IMG/VR virus record: IMGVR_UViG_3300047157_000151
Span: 1-44,827 of that record
Origin: a virus
DNA length: 44,827 nt
Strand: one strand, 5' to 3'
Shown: positions 18,116 through 25,459 of the stretch, piece by piece
Numbering within the stretch: position 1 is the first letter of the stretch
Layout: every line of letters starts with the position of its first letter
Notes under the pieces: model-generated
What the model saw: the letters and a program-made list of their open reading frames with translations, nothing else
Database searches by the model: none
Told to the model about the DNA's origin: nothing
Made by a program: the position numbers and the translations under genes

Positions 18116-19941
18116 TATTTCAAACCACAAACAGAGTGGCTACCACCAGAATCTTTTCCAGACTTATCAAAGTATGATGAGATTGCAATTGACTTAGAAA
18201 CTAAAGACCCAGATTTAAAATCAACAGGTTCAGGATCTGTATTGGTAATGGTAAAGTTGTAGGTATAGCTGTTGCTGTAGAAGGTTGGTCTGGATATTAT
18301 CCTATCGCACATGAAGGTGGTGGTAACATGGATAAGAATATGGTTATAAAATGGTTTAAGATGTACTAAATACACCTGCAATTAAGATATTTCACAATGC
18401 AATGTACGATGTATGTTGGATTAGGTCTATGGGCCTTAAAATACAGGGTAAGATAGTAGATACCATGATTGCTGGCTCTCTCGTGACGAGAATCGCTTTC
18501 GATATGATTTAGGTAGTTTGGGTCGTGATTACGTCGGAATAGGCAAAAATGAGGCTGTATTAAAGGAAACTGCAGCGCATTGGGGCATAGATCCTAAAGT
18601 CAGAGATGTATAAACTACCTGCAATGTATGTTGGAGAATATGCAGAGCAAGATGCAGTGTTGACTCTAAAATTATGGCAAGAAATGAAAAAAGAAATACT
18701 AATGAAGATGTACAATCTATCTTTGATCTTGAAACAGAACTATTTCCTTGCCTTGTTGATATGAGATTCTTAGGAGTACGTGTAGATGTAGAAGCAGCAC
18801 ACCAATTAAAAAAAAATTAGTTGCAGAGAAAAAAAGTTTACAAGAAGTTAAAAAAGAAACAGGAATAGATGTCAGATATGGGCTGCAAGATCAATTGCCA
18901 AAGTATTTGATAAATTAAAATTACCTTATGACGTAACTTTAAAAACTGAAGCACCAAGCTTTACTAAAAATTTTTTACAAGAACCATCCACATCCTGTTC
19001 AAAAGATTGCACATGCAAGAGAGATTAATAAATCACACACAACTTTTATAGATACCATATTAAAACATTCACATAAAGGTAGAATCCATGCAGAGATCAA
19101 TCAATTAGATCCGATCAAGGTGGTACAGTAACCGGTAGGTTTCAGTTACAACAATCCAAACTTACAGCAAATTCCTGCACGTAACAAGGAACTTGGACCT
19201 ATGATCAGAGTTTGTTTATACCAGAAGAAGGTTGTACTTGGGGTTGCTTTGACTACTCACAACAAGAACCTAGTCTTGTTACACACTATGCAGTCTTGAT
19301 GGACTTTATGGTGTTGATGAAGTTTTAGATGCATACAACGATGAACCAGATACAGACTTTCATACAATTGTAGCTGACATGGCTAACATACCAAGATCAC
19401 AAGCTAAGACAATTAACCTTGGTTTGTTTTATGGTATGGGTAAAAATAAATTACAAGCAGAGCTAGGTGTATCTAAAGAAAATGCTGAAGATTTATTTAG
19501 AACGTATCATGACAAAGTACCTTTTGTTAAAATGTTAATGGAAAGTGTAATGCGTAGAGCACAGACAAAGGTCAGAGTTAGAACTTTACTTGGACGTAGA
19601 TGTAGGTTTAATTTATGGGAGCCTAACAGTTTGGTATACATAAAGCTTGACTCACGAAGATGCGTTCACGGAACATGGACCAGGGATCAAAAGAGCTTTT
19701 ACATACAAAGCATTAAATAAATTAATACAAGGATCAGCAGCTGATATGACTAAAAAAGCTATGGTTGATTATACAAAGAAGGTATCATACCGCATATACA
19801 AGTACATGATGAACTTGATATATCGGTCAAGATGATGGTAATGCAGATAAAGATAAAAGAAATTATGGAGTCTGCAGTTGAACTAGAAGTACCTAACAAA
19901 GTGGACTATGAATCTGTCCTAATTGGGGTAATATAAAATGA
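18107..19941 (+). CDS. Family A (Pol I-type) DNA polymerase with 3'-5' exonuclease, many frameshifts
   Basis: About 600 residues after frame correction. The exonuclease domain is first: EIAIDLETKDPD (Exo I, D and E), FHNAMYDVCW (Exo II) and YVGEYAEQDAVLTLKL (Exo III). The polymerase domain carries motif A FDYSQQEPRL near 19250, motif B RSQAKTINLGLFYGMG at 19393-19440, an RTLLGRRCRFN thumb/fingers segment, LNKLIQGSAADMTKKAM, and motif C VHDELD near 19808. All catalytic Asp/Glu residues are retained. At least ten single-base shifts break it and the likely start codon is followed by an in-frame TAA, so the start at 18107 is tentative. It ends at TGA 19939-19941. Confidence 0.88.
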
Positions 19942-19950
19942 GGATAAATT

Positions 19951-20601
19951 ATGGCTTATTTAAATGCAAACATACCAGCAACCTATGCACAAATAAGAAG
20001 AGAGTATTTATATGATTGTAAAAAACATCATGGAGAAGTTGAAGACTGCATTATCTTTGGTCTTAGCGCTCTTACAGGTCGTGCTATATTATTTCATGCT
20101 ATTATGGAAAACGGTGCAATATTTTATCGCTTACCAATTAGCGCGTTTATTCAAAAGGGATTTGAACCATCCGGAGTGCCCACAAGACGACTTGATGAAC
20201 TACAGCTCTGGAATTGTTTTTCTTATTATCCTTCTGTCCATCGTTGGGATATTTTAGACGGACAAGCCGGTAAGTATATCGGAAAAGATAAAAAATGGCA
20301 CCCAGGTAAATATTTATTTACAGTTGACTTTGCACATCCAGACAGTAATATACTTGACACTGATCATTCAGAGATTCCGCACGAACATAAGTGCGCTCAC
20401 ATAATTGCCTTAGATGATGGTAATTTTGCAGCACAACCTAACAATAGATGTATATGGGACCTACCTTCTTTTACAGTGAAAGATAGTACTCCTGACTGGA
20501 AAGTGCAGACTTCTGAATGGAATGTAGAAGATAGTAGAGCTTGGCGTACAGAAGATACCGACAAGTTCTTCTATGAAATCGAGGAGAAAAAAAATGATTG
20601 A
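19951..20601 (+). CDS. Conserved early-region protein, 216 aa, unknown function
   Basis: Intact frame beginning MAYLNANIPATYAQIRREYL. It contains GLSALTGRAILFHAIMENGA, YRLPISAFIQKGFEP, WNCFSYYPSVHRWDILDG and KWHPGKYLFTVDFAHPD, rich in aromatic residues and His. No membrane segment. Such His/Asp/Trp-rich soluble proteins follow the DNA polymerase in several marine phage genomes, but I know no assigned activity. ATG is preceded by AGGATAAATT. Its end overlaps the next small membrane gene (AATGATTGA). Confidence 0.8.
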   Translation: MAYLNANIPATYAQIRREYLYDCKKHHGEVEDCIIFGLSALTGRAILFHAIMENGAIFYRLPISAFIQKGFEPSGVPTRRLDELQLWNCFSYYPSVHRWDILDGQAGKYIGKDKKWHPGKYLFTVDFAHPDSNILDTDHSEIPHEHKCAHIIALDDGNFAAQPNNRCIWDLPSFTVKDSTPDWKVQTSEWNVEDSRAWRTEDTDKFFYEIEEKKND

Positions 20602-20694
20602 TAAAATGAAAAGTAAAGCTATGCATTACTGGTCAGACCACAAGATTGAATGTCTTGTAGTTGCAGTTTTGTTATAGCTTACATTGTTAAGTAA
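20594..20694 (+). CDS. Small single-pass membrane protein, one frameshift
   Basis: ATG 20594 reads MIDKMKSKAMHYWSDHKIEC, then LVVAVL. A shift near 20671 gives VIAYIVK with TAA at 20692-20694. About 33 residues: positively charged N-terminus and one C-terminal membrane helix. It starts inside the preceding gene's last codons and ends on the ATG of the next. It opens a series of five membrane-associated products. Confidence 0.5.
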
Positions 20695-21005
20695 TGAATT
20701 TAGTAGATTTATTAAAAAAGAATATAGTAATGGTTCCGGTTGTGGCGTCAGTCCTAGTCGGAACTTTTACTGGTGTTCGTTACATTGTAAATCTTACTGA
20801 CACTATTAATCAAAACGAATTAAGACTTACTAATCTTGAAAGAGATGTAGGTGTATTAGAAAAAAATATTACAGATATTAATACAAGACTATCTTCTGCT
20901 GAAGCAACATGGCAGATGGCAGAAAATTTATATAGACAATTAGCTGATCAAGTTAGAGAACACAGTTATGATATCAAAGATCTTAACAGAGAAATAAATT
21001 ATTAA
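20694..21005 (+). CDS. Membrane-anchored coiled-coil protein
   Basis: 103 residues. Residues 12-33 form a membrane segment (VMVPVVASVLVGTFTGVRYI). The rest is a continuous coiled coil (NELRLTNLERDVGVLEKNIT; EATWQMAENLYRQLADQVRE). Layout resembles spanin-like or superinfection-exclusion proteins, but no lipobox is present and the lysis pair is 10 kb away. An early-region membrane role is inferred. The start codon overlaps the previous stop. Confidence 0.65.
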   Translation: MNLVDLLKKNIVMVPVVASVLVGTFTGVRYIVNLTDTINQNELRLTNLERDVGVLEKNITDINTRLSSAEATWQMAENLYRQLADQVREHSYDIKDLNREINY

Positions 21006-21013
21006 GGTGACCT

Positions 21014-21544
21014 ATGGAGATAGCCAGGATGAATTATTATTTTACAGGTGCATTAATTGTTTTATTTGTGTTGTTATGTTTTATAAAACCTGCACACAGT
21101 AGAAATGAGTATCTCAATAATGGTACTAATACTTGTAGCACTGGTGATCTTAGCTTATCAATCGAACAAAGGGACTCGGAGTCTAGGTATAGACACTTTA
21201 ATCCTGACAATAATTATAATAGCCCTTCTGATGATAGGTCCTTACGTTTAACTTATAGAAAATATTTAGGTTCAGCCTGCACTGATGAATTTAAAGCTGT
21301 TCAACAAGAAAATATGGAGTTAAAACAACAGTTAGAACTCATGAAAATGTGTGGAAAAGTCAATAAAAACCCTACTTTAAGCAACAATCCTAACTTCAAA
21401 TTGTTAGTTTCTAAATGTTCTGGTATAGTTATTCCCGATGATAAGATTATTAAACCTGATGGAAGCTATTGGGATTCAATTAAAGATGATTATAAAAAAG
21501 AAAACCCTGACATCAAACTTATGGGTGATAAAATTATAAGATGA
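21014..21544 (+). CDS. Secreted or periplasmic protein with signal peptide
   Basis: 176 residues. An N-terminal hydrophobic stretch (YYFTGALIVLFVLLCF) is followed by IKPAHS, a plausible signal-peptidase site before RNEYL. The mature part has several Cys (NTCSTGDLS; GSACTDEFKA; LMKMCGKV; VSKCSG) that could form disulphides in the periplasm, and a helix QENMELKQQLELMK. No enzyme motif is recognised. A GGTGACC-like ribosome-binding site precedes the ATG. The end overlaps the next start by 4 bases. Confidence 0.7.
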   Translation: MEIARMNYYFTGALIVLFVLLCFIKPAHSRNEYLNNGTNTCSTGDLSLSIEQRDSESRYRHFNPDNNYNSPSDDRSLRLTYRKYLGSACTDEFKAVQQENMELKQQLELMKMCGKVNKNPTLSNNPNFKLLVSKCSGIVIPDDKIIKPDGSYWDSIKDDYKKENPDIKLMGDKIIR

Positions 21545-21931
21545 GCCAAAAGATGAGTAACAAACCATTAAATATCGGAGAAGAGGCAAGAGTGCAGATG
21601 CCGATGAAAACGGTTGCTAGCCTGATCGTGCTCGTCGCAATGGGCGTGTTCGCATACACAGAGCTGACGGCGAGGTTGGTATCGTTAGAGACATCACGTG
21701 AGTTGTTTGAAAATGATTTACTTAAAAAAATCTGAACAAGTGCCCACGGACCAGGAGCAACATTTTTTAATTGAGGATTTGTACAAGACCGTCGAGAAGA
21801 TGGAAGAGACTCAAGAGATGAACATGACTAACAAAGTTAATATAGAATTTTTAAGAGAACAATTAGATAAAGCATTAGAAGATATTGAAGGATTAAAAGA
21901 TAAGGTAAGAGAAAACGGTAAGGCTTACTAA
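21541..21931 (+). CDS. Membrane-anchored coiled-coil protein, one frameshift
   Basis: ATG 21541. Residues 20-45 include a membrane segment (TVASLIVLVAMGVFAYTELT). A run of seven A near 21722 carries one extra base. Removing it continues ENDLLKKSEQVPTDQEQHFL and IEDLYKTVEKMEETQ to a C-terminal coiled coil ending VRENGKAY (TAA 21929-21931). About 130 residues. The first 130 bases are unusually G+C-rich for this genome. Same topology as the protein at 20694, suggesting related roles. Confidence 0.65.
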
Positions 21932-22143
21932 TGACAGAGTTAATTGTAGCTTTACTTATGATTGTACACGGAGAGATTAAGGAAGCACGTATACAACCAA
22001 CAATGTCAGATTGTTTAAAAGGTAAACGTGTCGCAAAACGTGAATCTAAGTCACACATAAAATATCAATGTATTAAATCAAAAGCAGAATTAGAGAAAAA
22101 TATAGATGGATCTTTGTCGATAAAAAAGTTAATATTAGAGTAA
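21931..22143 (+). CDS. Small exported or membrane protein
   Basis: 70 residues from ATG 21931 (overlapping TAA). A short N-terminal hydrophobic stretch (ELIVALLMIVHGEIKE) is followed by a soluble domain with two Cys (TMSDCLKGKRVAKRES; IKYQCIKSKAEL). It may be a signal peptide or weak anchor with a disulphide in the product. It closes the membrane-protein series. Function unknown. Confidence 0.65.
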   Translation: MTELIVALLMIVHGEIKEARIQPTMSDCLKGKRVAKRESKSHIKYQCIKSKAELEKNIDGSLSIKKLILE

Positions 22144-22348
22144 TGAAAGTACAGCAGAAATAGTAAATGGTAAATGTCCAACATGTGATGAGTTCACTAT
22201 GTTAGTTGGACTTACTAATGAATTATATAGATGTATGAATTGTGGTTCTGATTTAGAACAACACGTCAATGGTAAGATAAGTTATCTACCTCACATAACA
22301 AGACCAAAAGATGCAGATCCTTTTGTAAAAGAATGGAAGAATGGCTAG
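22143..22348 (+). CDS. Small zinc-ribbon protein, frameshifted near start
   Basis: ATG 22143 overlaps the previous TAA. After a one-base shift in the first codons it reads STAEIVNGKCPTCDEFTMLV, then ELYRCMNCGSDLEQHVNGKI, ending KEWKNG and TAG at 22346-22348. Two CxxC pairs 20-25 residues apart make a zinc ribbon, a fold used for nucleic-acid or protein binding. About 66 residues. The stop overlaps the next gene's ATG. Confidence 0.65.
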
Positions 22349-22493
22349 ACAAAGTTTTAAGTTCTTTACACCTCGTGATAAACCCAAGAAAAGAGGACCA
22401 CGTCAACATAAAAAAAATAAAAATAAGCAGAAAAACGTCAAAAAAACAGACTCGATACAAAGGCCAGGGTTGACAAATATCCAAGAAAATTAA
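22341..22493 (+). CDS. Small highly basic protein
   Basis: ATG 22341 reads MARQSFKFFTPRDKPKKRGP, then RQHKKNKNKQKNVKKT, a strongly Lys/Arg-rich tail suggesting nucleic-acid binding. The frame as given ends at 22493. A one-base shift near 22438 would instead end ...RYKGQG at TGA 22472, which looks more like related small basic phage proteins. Function unknown. Confidence 0.55.
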   Translation: MARQSFKFFTPRDKPKKRGPRQHKKNKNKQKNVKKTDSIQRPGLTNIQEN

Positions 22494-22535
22494 TATCCTA
22501 AGGTTAATGGTGAGAAGATCTAACCTCTATCAACA

Positions 22536-22754
22536 TTAAATAATCTTGTCAACCTTACAAGAAAATTTTGTATAAGCTTTAATACTATTGGTCCATTCTG
22601 GATCAAAGCTGGCCATCAATTTATGAGAATAATCATAGCCGTAGACTATACAAGAACTATAGTCATCAAATAATATCTGAGGTGTAGGTATAACCTTGCA
22701 TTGATGAGACGCAAGTTCACTACACAAAACCATTAATAAAACCATTTTTGTCAT
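22536..22754 (-). CDS. Small exported Cys-containing protein on the opposite strand
   Basis: Minus-strand frame starting ATG at 22754: MTKMVLLMVLCSELASHQCK looks like a short signal peptide, followed by VIPTPQILFDDYSSCIVYGY and TNSIKAYTKFSCKVDKII. Four Cys in the mature part suggest disulphides. The upstream TTG at 22760 is an alternative start. It is a lone leftward gene inside the rightward replication block and its start codon lies beside the -35 box of the rightward promoter at 22754. The pattern fits small secreted marine phage proteins of unknown function. Confidence 0.6.
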   Translation of the reverse strand: MTKMVLLMVLCSELASHQCKVIPTPQILFDDYSSCIVYGYDYSHKLMASFDPEWTNSIKAYTKFSCKVDKII

Positions 22755-22781
22755 TGACAATCCTACAAATTATTCTATATT
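22754..22781 (+). promoter_or_regulatory. Sigma70-like promoter for the regulator/zinc/alpha-CTD gene group
   Basis: TTGACA at 22754-22759, 16-bp spacer, TATATT at 22776-22781, about 25 bases before ATG 22807. This would serve the group of small regulatory genes running to 25088 independently of the promoter at 12.7 kb. Confidence 0.55.
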
Positions 22782-22806
22782 AAAAAAATAATGAAAGGTA
22801 TTATAC

Positions 22807-22981
22807 ATGACTGATATGAGTAAATACAGAAATGTTTCACTGTCTAAAGAAACATACAAAGTCTTAGAAAAGCTATCAAAGATTAATACTTCCCGATGCA
22901 AAACTAAGCGTATCAAAAACAATAGAAGCAATAGCAAACGAGAAAGCGAAAAAATACAATGGCCAATTCAAAAAAGATTAA
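22807..22981 (+). CDS. Ribbon-helix-helix-like small DNA-binding protein, one frameshift
   Basis: ATG 22807 reads MTDMSKYRNVSLSKETYKVL and EKLSK. A shift near 22890 continues PDAKLSVSKTIEAIANEKAK, ending FKKD with TAA at 22979-22981. The pattern of a short beta strand (YRNVSLS) followed by two helices with LSxSKTIEAIA matches Arc/CopG/MetJ ribbon-helix-helix repressors, which bind operators as dimers. About 57 residues. A strong promoter lies directly upstream. It is a candidate regulator for one of the palindromic operators in this genome; that link is inference. Confidence 0.6.
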
Positions 22982-23156
22982 ACGAGTTTATATTTGTCCT
23001 ACCTGTAAAGGTAATGGGTATTTAAAATTTAATACTGTATTAGGGCCAGAAGAATTTGTAGAACAGTGTCATGATTGTGATTCACAGGGAGAAATTTATG
23101 ACTATGAAGATAATTGGGATTTTGGTATTGATCATCCTGCTCACTCAGTGCACTAG
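22959..23156 (+). CDS. DnaJ-type zinc-finger small protein
   Basis: 65 residues from ATG 22959, overlapping the end of the RHH gene. CPTCKGNGY at residues 13-21 and CHDCDSQGE near 38-46 are two CxxCxGxG-like knuckles giving one zinc site as in the DnaJ cysteine-rich domain. No J domain is present. Such mini-proteins are frequent in phages and may bind host chaperones or nucleic acid; the specific role is unknown. Confidence 0.75.
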   Translation: MANSKKIKRVYICPTCKGNGYLKFNTVLGPEEFVEQCHDCDSQGEIYDYEDNWDFGIDHPAHSVH

Positions 23157-23206
23157 AGATTTGAGTCCTAATCCATACACAACTGTGTTGAGATTGGTGG
23201 TACAAA

Positions 23207-23641
23207 ATGGTCAGTGAACTAGATAGAGCCTATATTGCAGGGCTTTTTGATGGAGAAGGAACTATACATTTTAAACGTGGAATGGAGAAGAAAAAGAAAC
23301 ATAAGAATAAACCTGGGTATAGATACTCAAATAGTTTGAGATTAAGTATGGAGATTGCAATGACTGATGAATCAGTTTTAAGGTGGTTACATCAGACTTT
23401 AGGGATTGGAACTTTAAATAAAAAACCTCGTAAAGGTTTGCGTAAAGATGGTACACCTTACTTGATGCAGTATAGATGGAGAGCAACCTTTAGAGATGCT
23501 TATTTAGTCTGTCTATATTTATGGCCCTTTGCTCATACAAAGTTGCCGAAGATACAACAAATAATAGAACACTATGCTAAACAAAAATTAGATTGTGAAG
23601 TAATAGATTTAAATGGATATAAAACAATGAAAGGCATATGA
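23207..23641 (+). CDS. LAGLIDADG-type homing endonuclease-like protein
   Basis: 144 residues. YIAGLFDGEGTI at residues 9-20 is a clear LAGLIDADG motif with the catalytic acidic residue, followed by a typical beta-sheet region (SLRLSMEIAMTDESVLRWLH) and TLGIGTLNKKPRKG. Only one motif is seen, so it would act as a homodimer. No intron or intein was found around it, so it is free-standing. Its stop overlaps the next gene's ATG (ATGA). Confidence 0.82.
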   Translation: MVSELDRAYIAGLFDGEGTIHFKRGMEKKKKHKNKPGYRYSNSLRLSMEIAMTDESVLRWLHQTLGIGTLNKKPRKGLRKDGTPYLMQYRWRATFRDAYLVCLYLWPFAHTKLPKIQQIIEHYAKQKLDCEVIDLNGYKTMKGI

Positions 23642-23989
23642 ATGACATAGAAAAATATAAAAGACTACAATCTTTTTGATTTTGTAAAAGAAGAAATAAA
23701 ATTAGTAGAGGATAAGCTAGTAGACCGTGCCTTAATGAAACGCGTCAGTGATTTAGAACTTTCCATAAGGTCTATGAATACATTACTAAATTTAGAATTA
23801 AAATATTTAAAAGATTTAGTAGTCTTATCTGAAGGAGATCTACTTAGAGTTCCAAACTTTGGTAGAAAATCTTTGAATGAAGTTAGGGAAGTATTAGCTG
23901 AGTTAAATTTAAAATTAAATATGAATCGAGAAGATCTTTTAAATAAAGTTCAAGTTGATTTAGGTGTTAATACAGATAATTATGTTTGA
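23638..23989 (+). CDS. Free-standing RNA polymerase alpha C-terminal-domain-like protein
   Basis: After removing one T from the T5 run at 23676-23680 the gene encodes about 116 residues: a charged helix, then a domain matching bacterial RpoA alpha-CTD. Corrected residues D38 and E40 correspond to E. coli D259/E261 (sigma-contacting 261 determinant). R44, N47, G75, K77, S78 and E81 correspond to R265, N268, G296, K298, S299 and E302 (DNA-binding 265 determinant), with identical spacing; C269 is Thr. RVPNFGRKSLNEV is the helix-hairpin-helix signature. No alpha N-terminal dimerisation domain is present. It probably binds promoter DNA and/or sigma to redirect host RNA polymerase. An alternative start is ATG 23735 (84 aa, intact as given). 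Confidence 0.85.
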
Positions 23990-24142
23990 TAGAATAGTAT
24001 ATAATAGTCTTCATTTTATAATGAAGTATGCAGGTCAACTTAACTCTTGGGCATGGAGAAAACACACTAAGACTTAAGAACTAAACAACAAATTGAGAAC
24101 GTAACCAAGAATATGTTAAGAGAATTAAAAAAGAAGTTATGA
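23982..24142 (+). CDS. Small basic protein, one frameshift
   Basis: ATG 23982 overlaps the alpha-CTD gene's end. MFDRIVYNSLHFIMKYAGQL and NSWAWRKHTK are followed, after a shift near 24070, by DLRTKQQIENVTKNMLRELK and TGA at 24140-24142. About 53 residues. The conserved-looking YAGxxxxWAWRK core recurs in small marine phage proteins. Function unknown. The stop is inside the ATGATG start of the next gene. Confidence 0.55.
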
Positions 24143-24909
24143 TGAACGATAAAGATTGTGAAGAGTACGATAACATTGGACGTAAGATCCCTCTTAAAGA
24201 AAGGTTCCAATACGTTAGTGGTAAACAAATAACAGATGGTGATACTGGAAAAAGGGTTTACGAGATAAGTAATTATAGACTTCCGTCTGTGACTACTATA
24301 TTAGGAGCCACCAAAAACACAGATTTTTTAAAGAAATGGAAGGCTAAAGTTGGAGAATCAGAGGCGGAACGAATCAAAATTCATAGTAGTTCTAGGGGGA
24401 CAGCTATGCACAAATTCCTCGAATCTTATGTGGAAGGAGTTGGGTACGATGATCTTACAGGGATTGGACAGGAGGCGCGTCCCATGGCCAAAAAAATTAT
24501 TGAGAAGGGTTTATCGAATGTTACGGAATATTACGGCTCGGAAGTCACGTTGTTTTATCCTGGGTTGTACGCTGGGAGCACTGATCTCGTTTGTAACCAC
24601 AATGGTATGGAGACTATTGTAGACTTTAAACAATCTAATAGACCCAAGAAAGAAGAATGGATTGAAGACTATTACCTTCAAATTGCAGCATATGCCATGG
24701 CTCATGATTATGTATACAAGAGTAATATTCGTCAAGGATTGATAATGGTATGTACTCCTGACTTATTTTATCAGGAATTTCGGATCACGGATCATGAATT
24801 AAGGGCCTGGAAACATAAGTTCTTGAAGAGATTGGACATGTATCATGACCTAATAAATGATGAGAAGGAGAAGGCAAAAGTTAATATAACAGAGGAGGAT
24901 TTTAAATGA
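24139..24909 (+). CDS. PD-(D/E)XK nuclease, RecB/Cas4-like exonuclease family
   Basis: Intact 256 residues. SSSRGTAMHKFLESY near 85-99 provides the conserved His, YGSEVTLFYPGLYAGSTDLV near 129-148 the Glu and Asp, ETIVDFKQSNRPKKEEW near 155-171 the D-x-K, and DYYLQIAAYAMAHDY the QxxxY motif. All core residues of RecB-like nucleases are present. Such phage nucleases process recombination or replication ends or degrade host DNA. The stretch 24470-24600 is richer in G+C than flanking genes. It overlaps the next gene by 4 bases (ATGA). Confidence 0.88.
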   Translation: MMNDKDCEEYDNIGRKIPLKERFQYVSGKQITDGDTGKRVYEISNYRLPSVTTILGATKNTDFLKKWKAKVGESEAERIKIHSSSRGTAMHKFLESYVEGVGYDDLTGIGQEARPMAKKIIEKGLSNVTEYYGSEVTLFYPGLYAGSTDLVCNHNGMETIVDFKQSNRPKKEEWIEDYYLQIAAYAMAHDYVYKSNIRQGLIMVCTPDLFYQEFRITDHELRAWKHKFLKRLDMYHDLINDEKEKAKVNITEEDFK

Positions 24910-25088
24910 ACTGTTGGCACTGTGGAACTGAATTGATATGGGGTGGTGATCACGACACCGAAGACAATGAGGATTATGATATAGTTAGTAACTTATCGTG
25001 TCCCAACTGCCATTCAGCAGTAGATGTGTGGCATCCATCAGAGAAATTAATAGAAGAATACAAAGAATACGATAAGAAATCAAAATAA
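24906..25088 (+). CDS. Small zinc-ribbon protein
   Basis: 60 residues with CWHCGTELIW at 3-12 and CPNCHSAVDVW at 33-43, two CxxC knuckles of a zinc ribbon separated by an acidic linker, then an acidic/Lys helix. GAGGAGG precedes the ATG within the nuclease gene. It ends the rightward block. It may be a nucleic-acid-binding partner of the nuclease; function is not established. Confidence 0.75.
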   Translation: MNCWHCGTELIWGGDHDTEDNEDYDIVSNLSCPNCHSAVDVWHPSEKLIEEYKEYDKKSK

Positions 25089-25134
25089 CTTAGAATCATT
25101 CTAAACTAATCAAGTCTAAACTGTGTTGTAAATA

Positions 25135-25333
25135 TGTCACAAATAAGACACAAGTGTTGCATAAATACCACAAGAATATACATAAGAGATGTCACAGATA
25201 AATGAGAGACGTTTAAAAAAAACATGAAAAAAAAGTGTCAAAGTGTCAGAATGAGCTATTAGTGTTGGTATACAACAATAATACGTGACAAAATTAGTGA
25301 CAGAAACTGTTTTAGTGACATAAATTTATGTCA
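25135..25333. promoter_or_regulatory. Array of eight TGACA/TGTCA words; candidate operator cluster or replication origin
   Basis: The 371-bp non-coding stretch 25089-25459 contains TGTCA at 25135, 25190, 25236, 25244 and 25329, and TGACA at 25286, 25298 and 25316 (first bases). The first four face one way and the next three the other, a switch near 25265. Several are extended as GTGACA or TGTCAC. The flanking sequence is A-rich (25213-25234). Such a directional cluster suggests a repeated protein-binding site. The rest of the interval, 25334-25459, holds only a possible 17-codon frame at 25400-25453 with no sign of conservation. Confidence 0.6.
25316..25333. promoter_or_regulatory. Perfect 18-bp palindrome (operator candidate)
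   Basis: TGACATAAATTTATGTCA is its own reverse complement over 18 bp with no loop, and joins the last two members of the TGACA array. This is the form expected for a dimeric repressor site rather than an RNA hairpin. Confidence 0.7.
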
Positions 25334-25459
25334 TTTAGACCTCTTTTTAGTAAAAGGTTAGTCCAAACTGAGTACAGGAGTGCCAGCCAGGGCAAATAAA
25401 TGGAAAATTTGTTAAGTGATTTATCTGGTACATCTCTTATAGGGGTGATATAGGGAGAT

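Noticed and set aside
12740-20601. T7-type single-subunit RNA polymerase
   Set aside because: All large frames in the replication block are accounted for by primase, helicase and family A DNA polymerase; no RNA polymerase palm motif was found.
22470-22493. Promoter TTGACA followed by a TATCCT-like box
   Set aside because: It lies at the end of a gene and points into a leftward gene; the -10 match is poor and a better promoter exists at 22754.
24139-24909. Cas4 of a CRISPR system
   Set aside because: It shares the RecB-like nuclease core, but the conserved cysteine cluster of Cas4 is absent and no other cas gene is present.
25135-25333. CRISPR array
   Set aside because: The repeated unit is only 5-6 bases with irregular spacing and both orientations; no cas-like gene is present.
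25400-25453. 17-codon leader peptide (MENLLSDLSGTSLIGVI)
   Set aside because: Short frames are expected by chance; no clear ribosome-binding site or attenuator structure was seen.
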